Of a DNA stretch of 44,277 nucleotides, positions 18,853 through 28,523 are shown in pieces. How positions within the stretch are numbered: the stretch's first letter is position 1; the number at the start of each line of letters is the position of its first letter. The position numbers and the translations under genes are program-made. Below the pieces are notes generated by a model that was given only the letters and a program-made list of their open reading frames with translations, made no database searches and was not told the origin of the DNA. The DNA lies in contig JAGVYS010000006.1 of the NCBI GenBank assembly GCA_018303125.1, forward strand, positions 1 to 44,277, read 5' to 3'. This DNA is from Candidatus Woesearchaeota archaeon. GTDB taxonomy: Archaea; Nanobdellota; Nanobdellia; Woesearchaeales; WJIZ01.

Positions 18853-19294
18853 AGATATTCCTTACTACTTCCATGGCATTCTCCCTTTTTTTAGGAAATG
18901 ATGCTATTGATATTCTCAGATGATAGCAGTCGCCTTTGTCCTCAAGTGAAAAAATATTATTTTTTGCAAGATTGTGTTTATCAAATCTAAGGAAGAAATC
19001 GTTCCTTCTGTCAAGCCTTGATTCTATCTGCTCAAAAATTGTGTCCTTCTGCTCGCTGCCAATTTTAGAGCAGAGATGAGAGAGCATCTTGTTTATATGC
19101 GATGATTTTTCGAGAATTATGCGGAGGATTGTTATCTTTTTCTCTTCCCGGCTTCCGGCTATACCCCTTTCTATTGCTATTTTCTCATCTGCAAGGGAAT
19201 ATGGGAAGAATCTCCTGAGGCCAGATACTATTTCATTTTCGTTGTCTTCTGGCTTTGAGTATACTGTTAGGTCAAGCCTGTGCGCATATTTCAT
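18833..19294 (-). CDS. RNA-binding protein, predicted exosome-associated (COG1325/PF01877-like)
   Basis: MKYAHRLDLTVYSKPEDNENEIVSGLRRFFP N-terminus and RLDRRNDFFLRFDKHNLAKNN core. Confidence 0.65.
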   Translation of the reverse strand: MKYAHRLDLTVYSKPEDNENEIVSGLRRFFPYSLADEKIAIERGIAGSREEKKITILRIILEKSSHINKMLSHLCSKIGSEQKDTIFEQIESRLDRRNDFFLRFDKHNLAKNNIFSLEDKGDCYHLRISIASFPKKRENAMEVVRNIFNSSMH

Positions 19295-19368
19295 AGAAGC
19301 TGCAACTCAATCAAAGTATTTATTTCCTACCCCAAAAGTTATATAAAAGTGCCAAAGACAGAACAACC

Positions 19369-20247
19369 ATGAAGCATACAGTCAGGATAACCGTAATACT
19401 CCTTGCTGTTTTTATGGCCAGCCAAGTTATGGGCTTGCTAATAATAGACAGGTATATAGACCATGCTGCCCTGAGTGATACTGGGGAAGTTGAGTTCAGT
19501 GAGCTACCATATGGAATAGAGAGGCCGCCTGTAGAAGAGAGATACTCTTCTGTCTATATAGTATCGGCGGTCCTAATAGGCACGCTCCTGCTGCTCATGA
19601 TAATAAAGTGGAGAAAGGTGCTCCTGTGGAAGATATGGTATTTTCTGAGCGTCTTTATAACACTTGGAGTTGCCTTTGCTGCTTTTCTCGACAGCAGGAT
19701 TGCACTTGCACTTGCTGCCATATTCGGGTATATCAAAGTATTTAGGCCTAATGTTGCCATACATAACCTGACAGAGATTTTTGTATACGGTGGCCTGGCA
19801 GCCATATTTGTACCAATAATGAATCCGATGTCTGCAATTGTGTTACTTTTCCTAATATCTATTTATGACATCTATGCTGTTTGGAAAAGCAAGCATATGA
19901 TAAAACTTGCAGAATTCACTTCAGAGTCAAACGTCTTTGCAGGCATATCCATACCATACGGAAAAAAGACGCTGAAAATAGGTAAAATAGCAAAGAATAA
20001 GGGCAGGAATGCCCTCTTGGGCGGAGGAGACATCGGCTTTCCATTGCTCTTTACAGGAGTTATAATGAAGGAGATTATGAAATCTTCCCCTCAATTTGGC
20101 TTTCTAACTGCCCTAATAATACCTGTATTTTGCTGCCTATCATTGGCTGCATTGTTTTACTTCGGTGAGAAAAACAAATTTTATCCTGCCATGCCGTTCA
20201 TATCAGCAGGATGCCTTGCTGGATATATGGTAATATCATTTATTTAA
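19369..20247 (+). CDS. Presenilin/signal-peptide-peptidase-family intramembrane aspartyl protease
   Basis: Multi-TM; YD motif ISIYDIYAVWKSKHM and GxGD-type motif LLGGGDIGFPLLFTG. Confidence 0.85.
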   Translation: MKHTVRITVILLAVFMASQVMGLLIIDRYIDHAALSDTGEVEFSELPYGIERPPVEERYSSVYIVSAVLIGTLLLLMIIKWRKVLLWKIWYFLSVFITLGVAFAAFLDSRIALALAAIFGYIKVFRPNVAIHNLTEIFVYGGLAAIFVPIMNPMSAIVLLFLISIYDIYAVWKSKHMIKLAEFTSESNVFAGISIPYGKKTLKIGKIAKNKGRNALLGGGDIGFPLLFTGVIMKEIMKSSPQFGFLTALIIPVFCCLSLAALFYFGEKNKFYPAMPFISAGCLAGYMVISFI

Positions 20248-20983
20248 ATTTCTGGAGCGTCTTTTGGCCAGATAAAGAATAAGAAGTAGGATTTATGGCC
20301 ATGCCATCCCTTGCTGCAATTGCCTGCACTTTTGTCTGCCTCTGAATTTCCCTGACTTCGTACATAGGATCTTCCTTCACCATCTCCTGCCCGAAATGAG
20401 TTATTATTGCAAGATTTGGCTTTACGCTATCTATGATTTTTGTTGCGTCTTCCATGCATAGGTTTGACTCTGTTCTTTTCCTGGAGGGAACATTAAGTAC
20501 GAGTATGTTAGAATCCTTATACTGCTCAACTATGTCCTCAGAGTAAACAGTATCTCCGCTGTACGTAAGTGTGAACTCAGGAGCAAAAAACTTGAAGCCA
20601 AGGCTGTTTGGCTCTGAATGCCTGGCTGTTATGGCCCTTATTTCAACGTCATTTACCCCAATTCTTTGCTGGCGGTCGACAACTATGAATCTCTCCAAGA
20701 GGCCCCTGAAATAAGGAGAAACAACAGGAGAATAGTCGTCTGTTCCCATGATTGATGTCTTGTTGGCTATCATTACGCCCTTCTTATCAAGGCCTGAATA
20801 CGACATGGCATCAATAACTGCGTTTGCATCATTTGAATGGTTGAGGTGCGCATGTGATACGAGAATTGCTGTTGTGGCCCTTACATTAACTCCGTATTCC
20901 CCTGCCTTTGAAAGTGCGCCTATTCCCGGGTCAACATGAAATTGGTTATCTCCTGACTGGAGTATAAATCCACCGGAAGACAA
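20240..20983 (-). CDS. Metallo-beta-lactamase-fold hydrolase; N-terminus likely extends to about 21046
   Basis: SHAHLNHSND metal motif, SGDTVYSED, ITHFGQEM. In-frame upstream codons encode KIVSSIIFLGTGTGPSVVGKGK. Confidence 0.85.
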   Translation of the reverse strand: MSSGGFILQSGDNQFHVDPGIGALSKAGEYGVNVRATTAILVSHAHLNHSNDANAVIDAMSYSGLDKKGVMIANKTSIMGTDDYSPVVSPYFRGLLERFIVVDRQQRIGVNDVEIRAITARHSEPNSLGFKFFAPEFTLTYSGDTVYSEDIVEQYKDSNILVLNVPSRKRTESNLCMEDATKIIDSVKPNLAIITHFGQEMVKEDPMYEVREIQRQTKVQAIAARDGMAINPTSYSLSGQKTLQKFK

Positions 20984-21117
20984 CTTGCCTTTCCCGACAA
21001 CGGAAGGCCCTGTACCTGTACCTAAGAAAATTATGGATGAAACTATTTTAATCCCCCACTTGTGGAAGCTGCCGAATTAATAAATTTTTCGTTAGATTTA
21101 AAATGGATAGTAAATTC

Positions 21118-21420
21118 TAGGCATATGCAGGCTAGGCCGGTGCATCAGTCCTGCATTGTCACCGCAAACGGACTTCATGGCGGGGCCGAAGCCCTAGGAG
21201 AGGCATATCTACAAGGACCAGTCCCTTTCCGGACAATGATATTCTGTCCTTTGGGACTAGTGCTTCAGCGAATCAGGTCAGGTCAGGAATGAAATAAGTG
21301 AAGAACTTACATTAGGCAGCCTTAAGCTTTAGCATTGGTGCTCAGAGGGTAGCGGAATTAAGGAAGGAGAGGGATTAAAGCTGGAACTCTACGATGTGTC
21401 CATTTTAGGGCCTGCCTGCT
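21118..21420 (+). ncRNA. SRP RNA (7S RNA)
   Basis: Alu-domain-like GCTAGGCCGG...ACCGCAAACGG...GCGGGGCCGAAGCCC; helix-8-like CAGGTCAGGTCAGGAATGAAATAAG (21273-21298); terminal pairing GCAGGC (21127-21132)/GCCTGC (about 21410-21419); TATA GATTTAAAA upstream. Confidence 0.85.
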
Positions 21421-21462
21421 TCTTCCAAAAATTTTTATAGTCCTATCTGGAATAAACAATGT

Positions 21463-21882
21463 ATGTCGTCTGAAAAGGTTTTTCTGGCAGTAATGCTTGC
21501 AGGCATCGTCTCGCAGATAATAAAGGTATCACTTAGCACTTTTAAGGACCGAAAAATCCCTCACATACATGACCTTCTTGTGACAGGCGGAATGCCAAGC
21601 ACGCACTCTGCATTTGTAAGCTCCATGCTGCTTATAATCCTCCTTGAGGAGGCCGTGACTAGCGTATCTGTTATTGCCCTTGTCCTTTTCATCATTGTAA
21701 TAACTGACTCAATAGGAGTAAGAAGAACAGCAGGAGAAGATGCAAAAGCCCTAAACAAAATAATAAGGCTTGAAAAATTAAAGATACATAAGGTGCACTA
21801 TGCGCTTGGCCACAGGCCGATTGAAGTACTAAGCGGGGTAATGCTTGGGTTTACTGTGGCACTGGCAGTATGGCTTATCTGA
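21463..21882 (+). CDS. DUF212 family membrane protein (divergent PAP2-like)
   Basis: GGMPSTHSAFVSSML, DSIGVRRTAGEDA, LGHRPIEVLSGVMLG. Confidence 0.88.
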   Translation: MSSEKVFLAVMLAGIVSQIIKVSLSTFKDRKIPHIHDLLVTGGMPSTHSAFVSSMLLIILLEEAVTSVSVIALVLFIIVITDSIGVRRTAGEDAKALNKIIRLEKLKIHKVHYALGHRPIEVLSGVMLGFTVALAVWLI

Positions 21883-22777
21883 CATATGTAAGCCAGCTTT
21901 CATATTCCTTATTCTTCCCACTAACCGAATCTAAGAATATAACCCTGATTTTCTTGGTTATTTTGCCTATGCTACCATTGCCTATTACAGTGCTGTCAAT
22001 TTTCTTTATTGCTGTAATCTCGGCAGCAGTGCCTGTAAAGAAAGCCTCGTCGCTTTGCTTTAACTCTTTCGGGCTTATGTCCTTTTCAATTGTCTTTATT
22101 CCCTCTTTCGCTGCAATACGCATGACAGAATCCCTTGTTATGCCTGAAAGTATGTTGCCTAGCTTGGGAGTGTAAAGAACTTCATTCTTGACGAAGAATA
22201 TGTTTTCTCCAGGACCCTCTGCACACATGCCATTATAATCCAGGAGCAATGCCTCCTGAAATCCATTTGCCTTGGCCTCGCAAGATGCAAATATGCTGTT
22301 AACATAATGGCCGCATATCTTTGAGCCTGCATCAGTTGACTTTGGATGGAGCCTTATGAAAGAAGATGTCATGACGCTTACTGCTTCTGCGCCAAGATAA
22401 GAGCCCCATGGCCATACAGCTATTGATGCGTTAACAGGAGCTCCCGTAGGGTCAAGCCCCATTTTCCCGTATCCATAGTATAATATTGGCCTTATGTAAC
22501 CTGAGTGTATGCTGTTTTTCCTTACTGTTTCTACTATTGCATTGCTGAAATCCGCTTTCTTGAAAGGGACTTTCATAAATGTCTTTCCTGCGCCGTCAAA
22601 CAGCCTGTTAACATGGTCGGTTAGCCTGAATATAGCAGGGCCTTTTGCTGTCTCATAAAACCTTATACCTTCAAATACCCCCATACCGTAGTGCAGAGTA
22701 TGTGTGAGGATGTGTACCTTAGCATCATCCCATGCTACAAATTTCCCGTCCATCCAAATGTATTTTGTTGTCTCCAT
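21875..22777 (-). CDS. ilvE: Branched-chain amino acid aminotransferase
   Basis: WMDGKFVAWDDAKVHILTHTLHYGMGVFEGIRFY; GPGENIFFVKN; GITRDSVM. Confidence 0.95.
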   Translation of the reverse strand: METTKYIWMDGKFVAWDDAKVHILTHTLHYGMGVFEGIRFYETAKGPAIFRLTDHVNRLFDGAGKTFMKVPFKKADFSNAIVETVRKNSIHSGYIRPILYYGYGKMGLDPTGAPVNASIAVWPWGSYLGAEAVSVMTSSFIRLHPKSTDAGSKICGHYVNSIFASCEAKANGFQEALLLDYNGMCAEGPGENIFFVKNEVLYTPKLGNILSGITRDSVMRIAAKEGIKTIEKDISPKELKQSDEAFFTGTAAEITAIKKIDSTVIGNGSIGKITKKIRVIFLDSVSGKNKEYESWLTYVR

Positions 22778-22823
22778 CTATATCGACGAATTTATTGCAG
22801 ATTTAAAAAGTTTTGTATCTAAT

Positions 22824-23690
22824 TCAGGAGAGAAAAAGAATAAGAATCGGTATAATCACCATACCAAGAACAGTGCTTATTAGAACAGTGGAAGCAGCCA
22901 AATCCGCATCCTTTTTGTATTTCTGCGTAAGGACCATTGACATGACAGCAGATGGCATTGATGCCTGAAGAAGGATAACTGACTTCTCTGTGCCTGTTAA
23001 ACCAAGCATATTTGTTATGACAAAAGCCAGAAAAAAGCCTGCAAATATTTTGAAAAAAGAGGCGAGAGATGGCAGAGCGTATGAATCTATCCTGAGCCTT
23101 GAGAGCACTATGCCAAGAACTATCAAAGCAGCAGGTATGGTTATGCTGCCTAGCATTTCTGCTGCTTTCAGCATTGGCTCTGGTATAATAATGCCTGTAA
23201 TATTTACAAGCAAGCCGAGAAAAATTGCGTATATATAGGGCATCCTGAACATCTCTGTGAGGTTGTTTTTGTGATGCACAATATACACTCCAAGGCTGAA
23301 GAGGAACAAAGAGCCGATAACATCGTATGCAATAGCCATCGATAATCCTTCGCTGCCGAAGGCAAATAGCGCCAAAGGATATCCGAGATAGCCTGTATTG
23401 CCTATTGTTGCAGGAAGCGTCATTCCTTTGTTATTCCTGAACATAAAATAGGCTATGCTGCCCTGAACTGCTATTATGGCAATAGCTGCAAGAGCCACTG
23501 AAGAAAATGCAGAGAGGTCTATGTCTGAGCTTGCAAGGGAATTAAAAATAAGGGCAGGTGCAGTAAAATAAACGATGAAATCAATTATGCTCTTTATATC
23601 ATCCTTTCTCCTGAGCCCTATGACCCAGCCAAGGAAGATAAGAAGGAAAACAGGGACTATTGTGCCAACAACAAGTGGAATAGATGCCAT
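22824..23690 (-). CDS. AEC-family (auxin efflux carrier-type) transporter
   Basis: About 10 TM; VPVFLLIFLGWVIG, GNTGYLGYPLALFAFG. Start set at MASIPLVVG. Confidence 0.8.
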   Translation of the reverse strand: MASIPLVVGTIVPVFLLIFLGWVIGLRRKDDIKSIIDFIVYFTAPALIFNSLASSDIDLSAFSSVALAAIAIIAVQGSIAYFMFRNNKGMTLPATIGNTGYLGYPLALFAFGSEGLSMAIAYDVIGSLFLFSLGVYIVHHKNNLTEMFRMPYIYAIFLGLLVNITGIIIPEPMLKAAEMLGSITIPAALIVLGIVLSRLRIDSYALPSLASFFKIFAGFFLAFVITNMLGLTGTEKSVILLQASMPSAVMSMVLTQKYKKDADLAASTVLISTVLGMVIIPILILFLS

Positions 23691-23743
23691 GCTTACTGTA
23701 TTTTTATAACGATAATAAATAGTTATCCAAAGCTTAATTATTC

Positions 23744-24073
23744 TCAATCGCCTTTAGGGTTTACATTAAAAGGCTCGAACAACAAAACATACGATGGCTT
23801 GATGCTTCTTGGGCAGTGCTCCGTGCCCTTTGGAACAATATGCATCTGCCCTTCCTTTACTCTTGCATTTTTCCTGCCTTTGTACTGTATTTCTATTTCA
23901 CCGATGTAAACAAAGAACAGCTCATCATCATTAGCATGTTTGTGCCAGTGGTATTCACCATCAAAAAGAGCCATTCTGACAACATAGTCATTTATCCTGC
24001 TGACATCAATCGGAGAATAAGGCTTTCCACCAAACTCCTTAATTTTCTGCTTTAAGTCAATTACAGTGTGCAT
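23744..24073 (-). CDS. Cupin-domain protein
   Basis: GEYHWHKHANDDELFFVYIGEIEIQYKGR...VPKGTEHCPRS. Confidence 0.85.
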   Translation of the reverse strand: MHTVIDLKQKIKEFGGKPYSPIDVSRINDYVVRMALFDGEYHWHKHANDDELFFVYIGEIEIQYKGRKNARVKEGQMHIVPKGTEHCPRSIKPSYVLLFEPFNVNPKGD

Positions 24074-24155
24074 GATATTATGCGGGTTGACTACTATAAA
24101 AGTATTTCTTTAGCAATAGACATATTTTTATAGCTGTGGATTGGCGTATAGATTA

Positions 24156-25403
24156 ATGCATCTGAGAATTTTAATCGTTTTTGCATTAAGCCTGTTTCTG
24201 TTAGGATGCAATGGAGAAAATCATACCATTAATGATGGTTATGCCGAAGATAACAATGTTTACCAAATAAATACAGGAGAAGATTATATAAATTCTGTGC
24301 CTGAACAACAAACTCAGCCTTACAGGCAGGAAGAAAATTTTCCTGAACAGCGACGCGGCTGGGAGATACTTACCGAGAAAGAAAGAAAAATGCTTTCTGA
24401 ATGCAATGATGTTCTTTTCAGCTTCTCTCCTGTTCCAATTGATTCCATAACGAATATTGAGCCAATCGGAGAGGCAAATCCACCAGAGCACACATTGGCA
24501 AGCATAAGCTCGGATACATATATTGCAGTCGAAGAAACAACAACGCTTGTTGCGCCAGGAGACATATGGATTATACTCATACAGCCAAGGTATGGAGTTA
24601 CGCAAGACCCGGAAGACCATGTTATCAAGTATGCAATGTGCAAGGATATTTATGGTGTGGTGGACCATGTGAAGGGTTTCTCACCGGAAATGCAGCAAAT
24701 TGTGGATAATTTTGAATGCCCTGACCAAAATACCGAGCCGGGAGATGATAGGTGCCCTATTCTTTCTATGGTTCCTGTAAAGGCAGGAACTCCTTTAGGC
24801 AAAGTCGGTGGAATGCAGGGGAATTTTAATTTTGGAACATGGGATTTAAGGGTTAATCATGCGTATATCAGCCCTAAGAGGCATGGACAACTCTCATTGC
24901 ATTCAACATGCCCATTCGACTATTATGGTTCACCGCTGAAGGAGCAACTGATGGGCAAGATAAAAAGGCAGGATGAGGGTAGATGCGGGACTGTCTTGCA
25001 TGATATTCCGGGAACATTGCAGGGAGACTGGTTCATAGGAGATGCAACAATCATGAGGCCAAGTGACTGGGGCAAGCTACTGTTTCTTGGACATGACAAT
25101 GATTTCCCGGAGCAGCTACTAATCGTTGCCAGCGGAATATTTGTAGAGCGGCCAACCAAATGGTTTATCACGCCAGAAAAATCAGGAATGAAAAACAGGG
25201 ATTTTGGAGAGGTAAAGGATTATGAGATATACTGCTATGACAATGAAGGCGATGAAGAATACAGAAATTATGAAAAAGGAAAAACAGAAGGCAGGATACT
25301 TATCCAGCTATCAAGCAAAAATGAATTGAAAATAGAGCATCAAAATGATTTATGCAAGGCAGGAAACTGGCAATTTAAAAGCCCGGTAACATATATCAGG
25401 TAG
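24156..25403 (+). CDS. Secreted lipoprotein-like protein, possible degenerate LytM/M23-like domain
   Basis: Signal peptide with lipobox-like LFLLGC; GTPLGKVGG...FGTWDLRV resembles part of M23 folds. Confidence 0.5.
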   Translation: MHLRILIVFALSLFLLGCNGENHTINDGYAEDNNVYQINTGEDYINSVPEQQTQPYRQEENFPEQRRGWEILTEKERKMLSECNDVLFSFSPVPIDSITNIEPIGEANPPEHTLASISSDTYIAVEETTTLVAPGDIWIILIQPRYGVTQDPEDHVIKYAMCKDIYGVVDHVKGFSPEMQQIVDNFECPDQNTEPGDDRCPILSMVPVKAGTPLGKVGGMQGNFNFGTWDLRVNHAYISPKRHGQLSLHSTCPFDYYGSPLKEQLMGKIKRQDEGRCGTVLHDIPGTLQGDWFIGDATIMRPSDWGKLLFLGHDNDFPEQLLIVASGIFVERPTKWFITPEKSGMKNRDFGEVKDYEIYCYDNEGDEEYRNYEKGKTEGRILIQLSSKNELKIEHQNDLCKAGNWQFKSPVTYIR

Positions 25404-25443
25404 CACCAATAAATTTAATAATAAAGAGCACGTGAATTTTTTG

Positions 25444-26214
25444 ATGTTAGAAGTGTGCTCACTTGCCTCCGGAAGTGCTGGGAACTGCTATTATGTAGGT
25501 TCTGAAAATACATCAATATTAGTTGACGCAGGAATTTCAAGAAAGGAGATAGAGAATAGGCTAAGGAGCATAGGAAAGGAAATGTCATGCATAAGGGGGC
25601 TATTCATAACTCATGAGCATTCTGACCATATACTGGGTGTTGATGCCCTGGCCAAAAAATATGACATACCTATTCACATGACTGCAGGAACGCTTGAGAA
25701 TTCTGCCCTGACAATAGGAGATTTCAACATAATAGAAAAAGACAAGGAGTTTGCTTTCAACGGCCTAACAATACTTCCTTTTTCAATAAACCATGATGCT
25801 GCTGAGCCTGTTGGATTCCTTATCAGGAACGGAAGCACCTCTGCAAGCATAATAACTGATGTCGGGTGCTGCTGCAACAATGTAAGGAAATCTGTCTCTG
25901 AGTCAGACATAGTTGTCCTTGAGAGCAACCATGACCCATTCATGCTCATGGAAGGAAGGTATTCTAAAGAGCTCAAGCAGAGAGTAATAGGGCAAAAAGG
26001 GCACTTGTCAAACTATGAGGCTGCCTTATTGGTGCTGGAATGCGCTAAAAGCAGGCTGAAGCATGTCATGCTATCGCACTTAAGCAAAGAGAACAATACA
26101 GAGAAAATAGCAATGAAAACTTTCCTGTCAATCATTTCTGAAAGAAAAGACCTTTCACACCTGAACACATGCGTTGCCTACAGGGATAGGCCAAGCCAGA
26201 TACTTGTTGCCTGA
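25444..26214 (+). CDS. MBL-fold hydrolase, YycJ/WalJ-like
   Basis: SLASGSAGNCYYVGSENTSILVDAGIS; ITHEHSDHILGV; VVLESNHD. Confidence 0.87.
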   Translation: MLEVCSLASGSAGNCYYVGSENTSILVDAGISRKEIENRLRSIGKEMSCIRGLFITHEHSDHILGVDALAKKYDIPIHMTAGTLENSALTIGDFNIIEKDKEFAFNGLTILPFSINHDAAEPVGFLIRNGSTSASIITDVGCCCNNVRKSVSESDIVVLESNHDPFMLMEGRYSKELKQRVIGQKGHLSNYEAALLVLECAKSRLKHVMLSHLSKENNTEKIAMKTFLSIISERKDLSHLNTCVAYRDRPSQILVA

Positions 26215-26273
26215 ACAAAAAATTTATAAAAATTATATAAACTATACTTGAAAAAAGAGGCGGGAGCAATAGT

Positions 26274-27494
26274 ATGTCTGTAAAAAAATTAAATCTTGAG
26301 GAGCTAACAAGATTTTGTGCAGACAATTCTTTGCGCGATTTTAATCCAAGGCATTATAAGGGTTCTACAACTGCGCAGATAATGAGGAATGTGCCTTTCC
26401 CGAAAACACCGATTATAGTGGGCGGCTTTGGCTCTGCGTTTGAAATGATGAATTCTGCGCAAACATCTATCGCCCATGCTGAAAATCTGGCAAGAGGTGT
26501 GGCTGGAGCATTAGCTGAGTATGCTGGGAGGCTTGTATATGTTACAGGTGCCTGTCCTGATAACTCATTACCTTCTATAATCGCTGCTGAATTGAAAAAA
26601 AATGATGACAGTATTCCGATAATAGGGATATCACCAGGTGGTAACTTAAGAGAAGCTACAATGAACAACTCGGAAGCATATAACGCTTTTAGAAGGATAC
26701 ATGATGTGGTTATATACAGCGATTTCGGAAACTTCAGGATGAGGGATGGGCTTAACGTGAACTTTGTTGGCGGTGCCATAAATGTGAGAGGCTCCACAGG
26801 TACAAACGATGAAATAGCGGGGCTATTTGAAGGTGGCAAGGTAGTTGGGCTGTTAAGGGGCTCTGGCGGAGCAACTGATGCACAAACTAACCTCATAGAG
26901 GCTTTCAGAGAAGATGGAAAGCACCATTATATTGCAATATATGAAGATGCACCAGATGAGCTTGTAAGAAAGGTATGCGGCCAGCTTGGTGTCGATTATG
27001 CGCTGCGAGAAGACAAGGAGGCTTGTGCAGTTGACCTTTATTGGCATAGAAAAATAAGAATTTCCGACTTCCAAGAGCCCGTGATTAATGTGAGGAGTTT
27101 CAAGCTCAAGCCAAATTATGGAGAATCAGTTGAAAGGTGGGAGAATGCATCGGCAAGGCCATACCCGCATGTGTCCTATGATGAAACCAGTAAACTGAAT
27201 CCTGTCAGGAGGGATGACTTAAGACTTTTTTCAAAGACAATTTTAAGAATGCCTAGAGATGAAGTAGTTGGATTCCTTGATGATATCTACGGAGACTGGT
27301 GGACTCCTGCTGACACAAGGGCAAACGAAGCAGGAAGATTCTATTTTCCTAAATTTTTGCCGACTTGGCAAAATATGGACAGACTTATTCAAGGTATCTG
27401 GTTACTGGGGAGTACCCATAAAAAAGAGACATACTATAGCAAACTATATTTACCCGACTTCACTCAGAAAGAAGAGAGAAGCATAGCTGTTTAG
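26274..27494 (+). CDS. SLOG/LOG-superfamily Rossmann protein with uncharacterised C-terminal domain
   Basis: GGFGSAF..., INVRGSTGTNDEIAGLFEGGKVVGLLRGSGG nucleotide-binding pattern; about 170 C-terminal residues unassigned. Confidence 0.55.
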   Translation: MSVKKLNLEELTRFCADNSLRDFNPRHYKGSTTAQIMRNVPFPKTPIIVGGFGSAFEMMNSAQTSIAHAENLARGVAGALAEYAGRLVYVTGACPDNSLPSIIAAELKKNDDSIPIIGISPGGNLREATMNNSEAYNAFRRIHDVVIYSDFGNFRMRDGLNVNFVGGAINVRGSTGTNDEIAGLFEGGKVVGLLRGSGGATDAQTNLIEAFREDGKHHYIAIYEDAPDELVRKVCGQLGVDYALREDKEACAVDLYWHRKIRISDFQEPVINVRSFKLKPNYGESVERWENASARPYPHVSYDETSKLNPVRRDDLRLFSKTILRMPRDEVVGFLDDIYGDWWTPADTRANEAGRFYFPKFLPTWQNMDRLIQGIWLLGSTHKKETYYSKLYLPDFTQKEERSIAV

Positions 27495-28481
27495 CTATTT
27501 CTTCTGGAAAAGGCCCCTTATCTTCTCCCCTGTTTTCTCTATCTGATGATTGCCTATGTCTTCCCTTGCTTTCTTGAGCTTTGGAATGCCTGCTTTGTAT
27601 TCTGCTATCCATTCCTTGGCGAATTCCCCTGATTCAATTCTTTTAAGGGCTTCCTTCATCCTCTGCTTTACCTCAGGGCCAATTATCTTATTGCCTGTGC
27701 TCCACATGCCATACTCTGCTGTGTTGGAGATTACTTCAGCCATCCTTTTTATTCCGCCCTGGTAAACAAGGTCAACTATAAGCTTCATCTCATGGACACA
27801 CTCAAAGTAAGCCATCTCGGGAGGGTAGCCTGCTTCAACCAAAGTCTCAAAGCCGTTTTTCATAAGCTCGACAAGTCCCCCGCATAATACTGTTTGCTCG
27901 CCAAACAAGTCCTCATAAGTTTCCTGCTCGAAGGTGCATTCCAAGACTCCGGCTCGTGTAAAGCCCATAGCCTTTGCCATTGCTAAAGCAATATTCATTG
28001 CTTCTCCAGAAACGTTCTGCTTGATTGCAATCAATCCTGGAACGCCAAAGCCCTCCAGAAATGCTTTCCTTTCCTCTGTTCCTGGCGCTTTTGGGGCTAC
28101 CATTATAACATCTGCATCCTTAGGAGGAATTACCCTATTGAAAACTATGTTGAAGCCGTGGCTCCAGCTCAAAACCTTTCTGCCTGTTATGCTTGGCTTT
28201 ATTTCCTTTTCATAAACATCGCCTTGTACTTCGTCAGGCAAGAGTATATGGATTATATCTGCTTTCTTCGATGCCTCTGCAACTGAAAGAACATTAAAGC
28301 CGTCTTTTTTTGCCTTCTCTGATGATGGCCCTTTCCTCAAGCCAATTATGATATCTATGCCTGAATCCCTCATGCAGTTTGCCTGCGCATTTCCCTGTGC
28401 ACCATATCCTATTACTGCAACTGTCTTTCCTTCCAAAGCCGATAAATCGGCATCCTTATCATGAAGTATTTTTGCCATCAT
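27495..28481 (-). CDS. ilvC: Ketol-acid reductoisomerase
   Basis: VAVIGYGAQGNAQANCMRDSG, HILLPDEVQ, SHGFNIVF, DLFGEQTVLCGG. Confidence 0.96.
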   Translation of the reverse strand: MMAKILHDKDADLSALEGKTVAVIGYGAQGNAQANCMRDSGIDIIIGLRKGPSSEKAKKDGFNVLSVAEASKKADIIHILLPDEVQGDVYEKEIKPSITGRKVLSWSHGFNIVFNRVIPPKDADVIMVAPKAPGTEERKAFLEGFGVPGLIAIKQNVSGEAMNIALAMAKAMGFTRAGVLECTFEQETYEDLFGEQTVLCGGLVELMKNGFETLVEAGYPPEMAYFECVHEMKLIVDLVYQGGIKRMAEVISNTAEYGMWSTGNKIIGPEVKQRMKEALKRIESGEFAKEWIAEYKAGIPKLKKAREDIGNHQIEKTGEKIRGLFQKK

Positions 28482-28523
28482 ATCACCTTAGTGCAGCTAT
28501 TTTTGTTTATTTTAAAAAGATTA

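Noticed and set aside
21062-21292. 76-aa plus-strand ORF overlapping the SRP RNA
   Set aside because: The interval is explained by SRP RNA motifs; the peptide has no protein-like features.
26354-26896. 180-aa minus-strand ORF opposite the SLOG-like gene
   Set aside because: Low-information Pro/Ser/Leu-rich translation, antisense to a better-supported frame.
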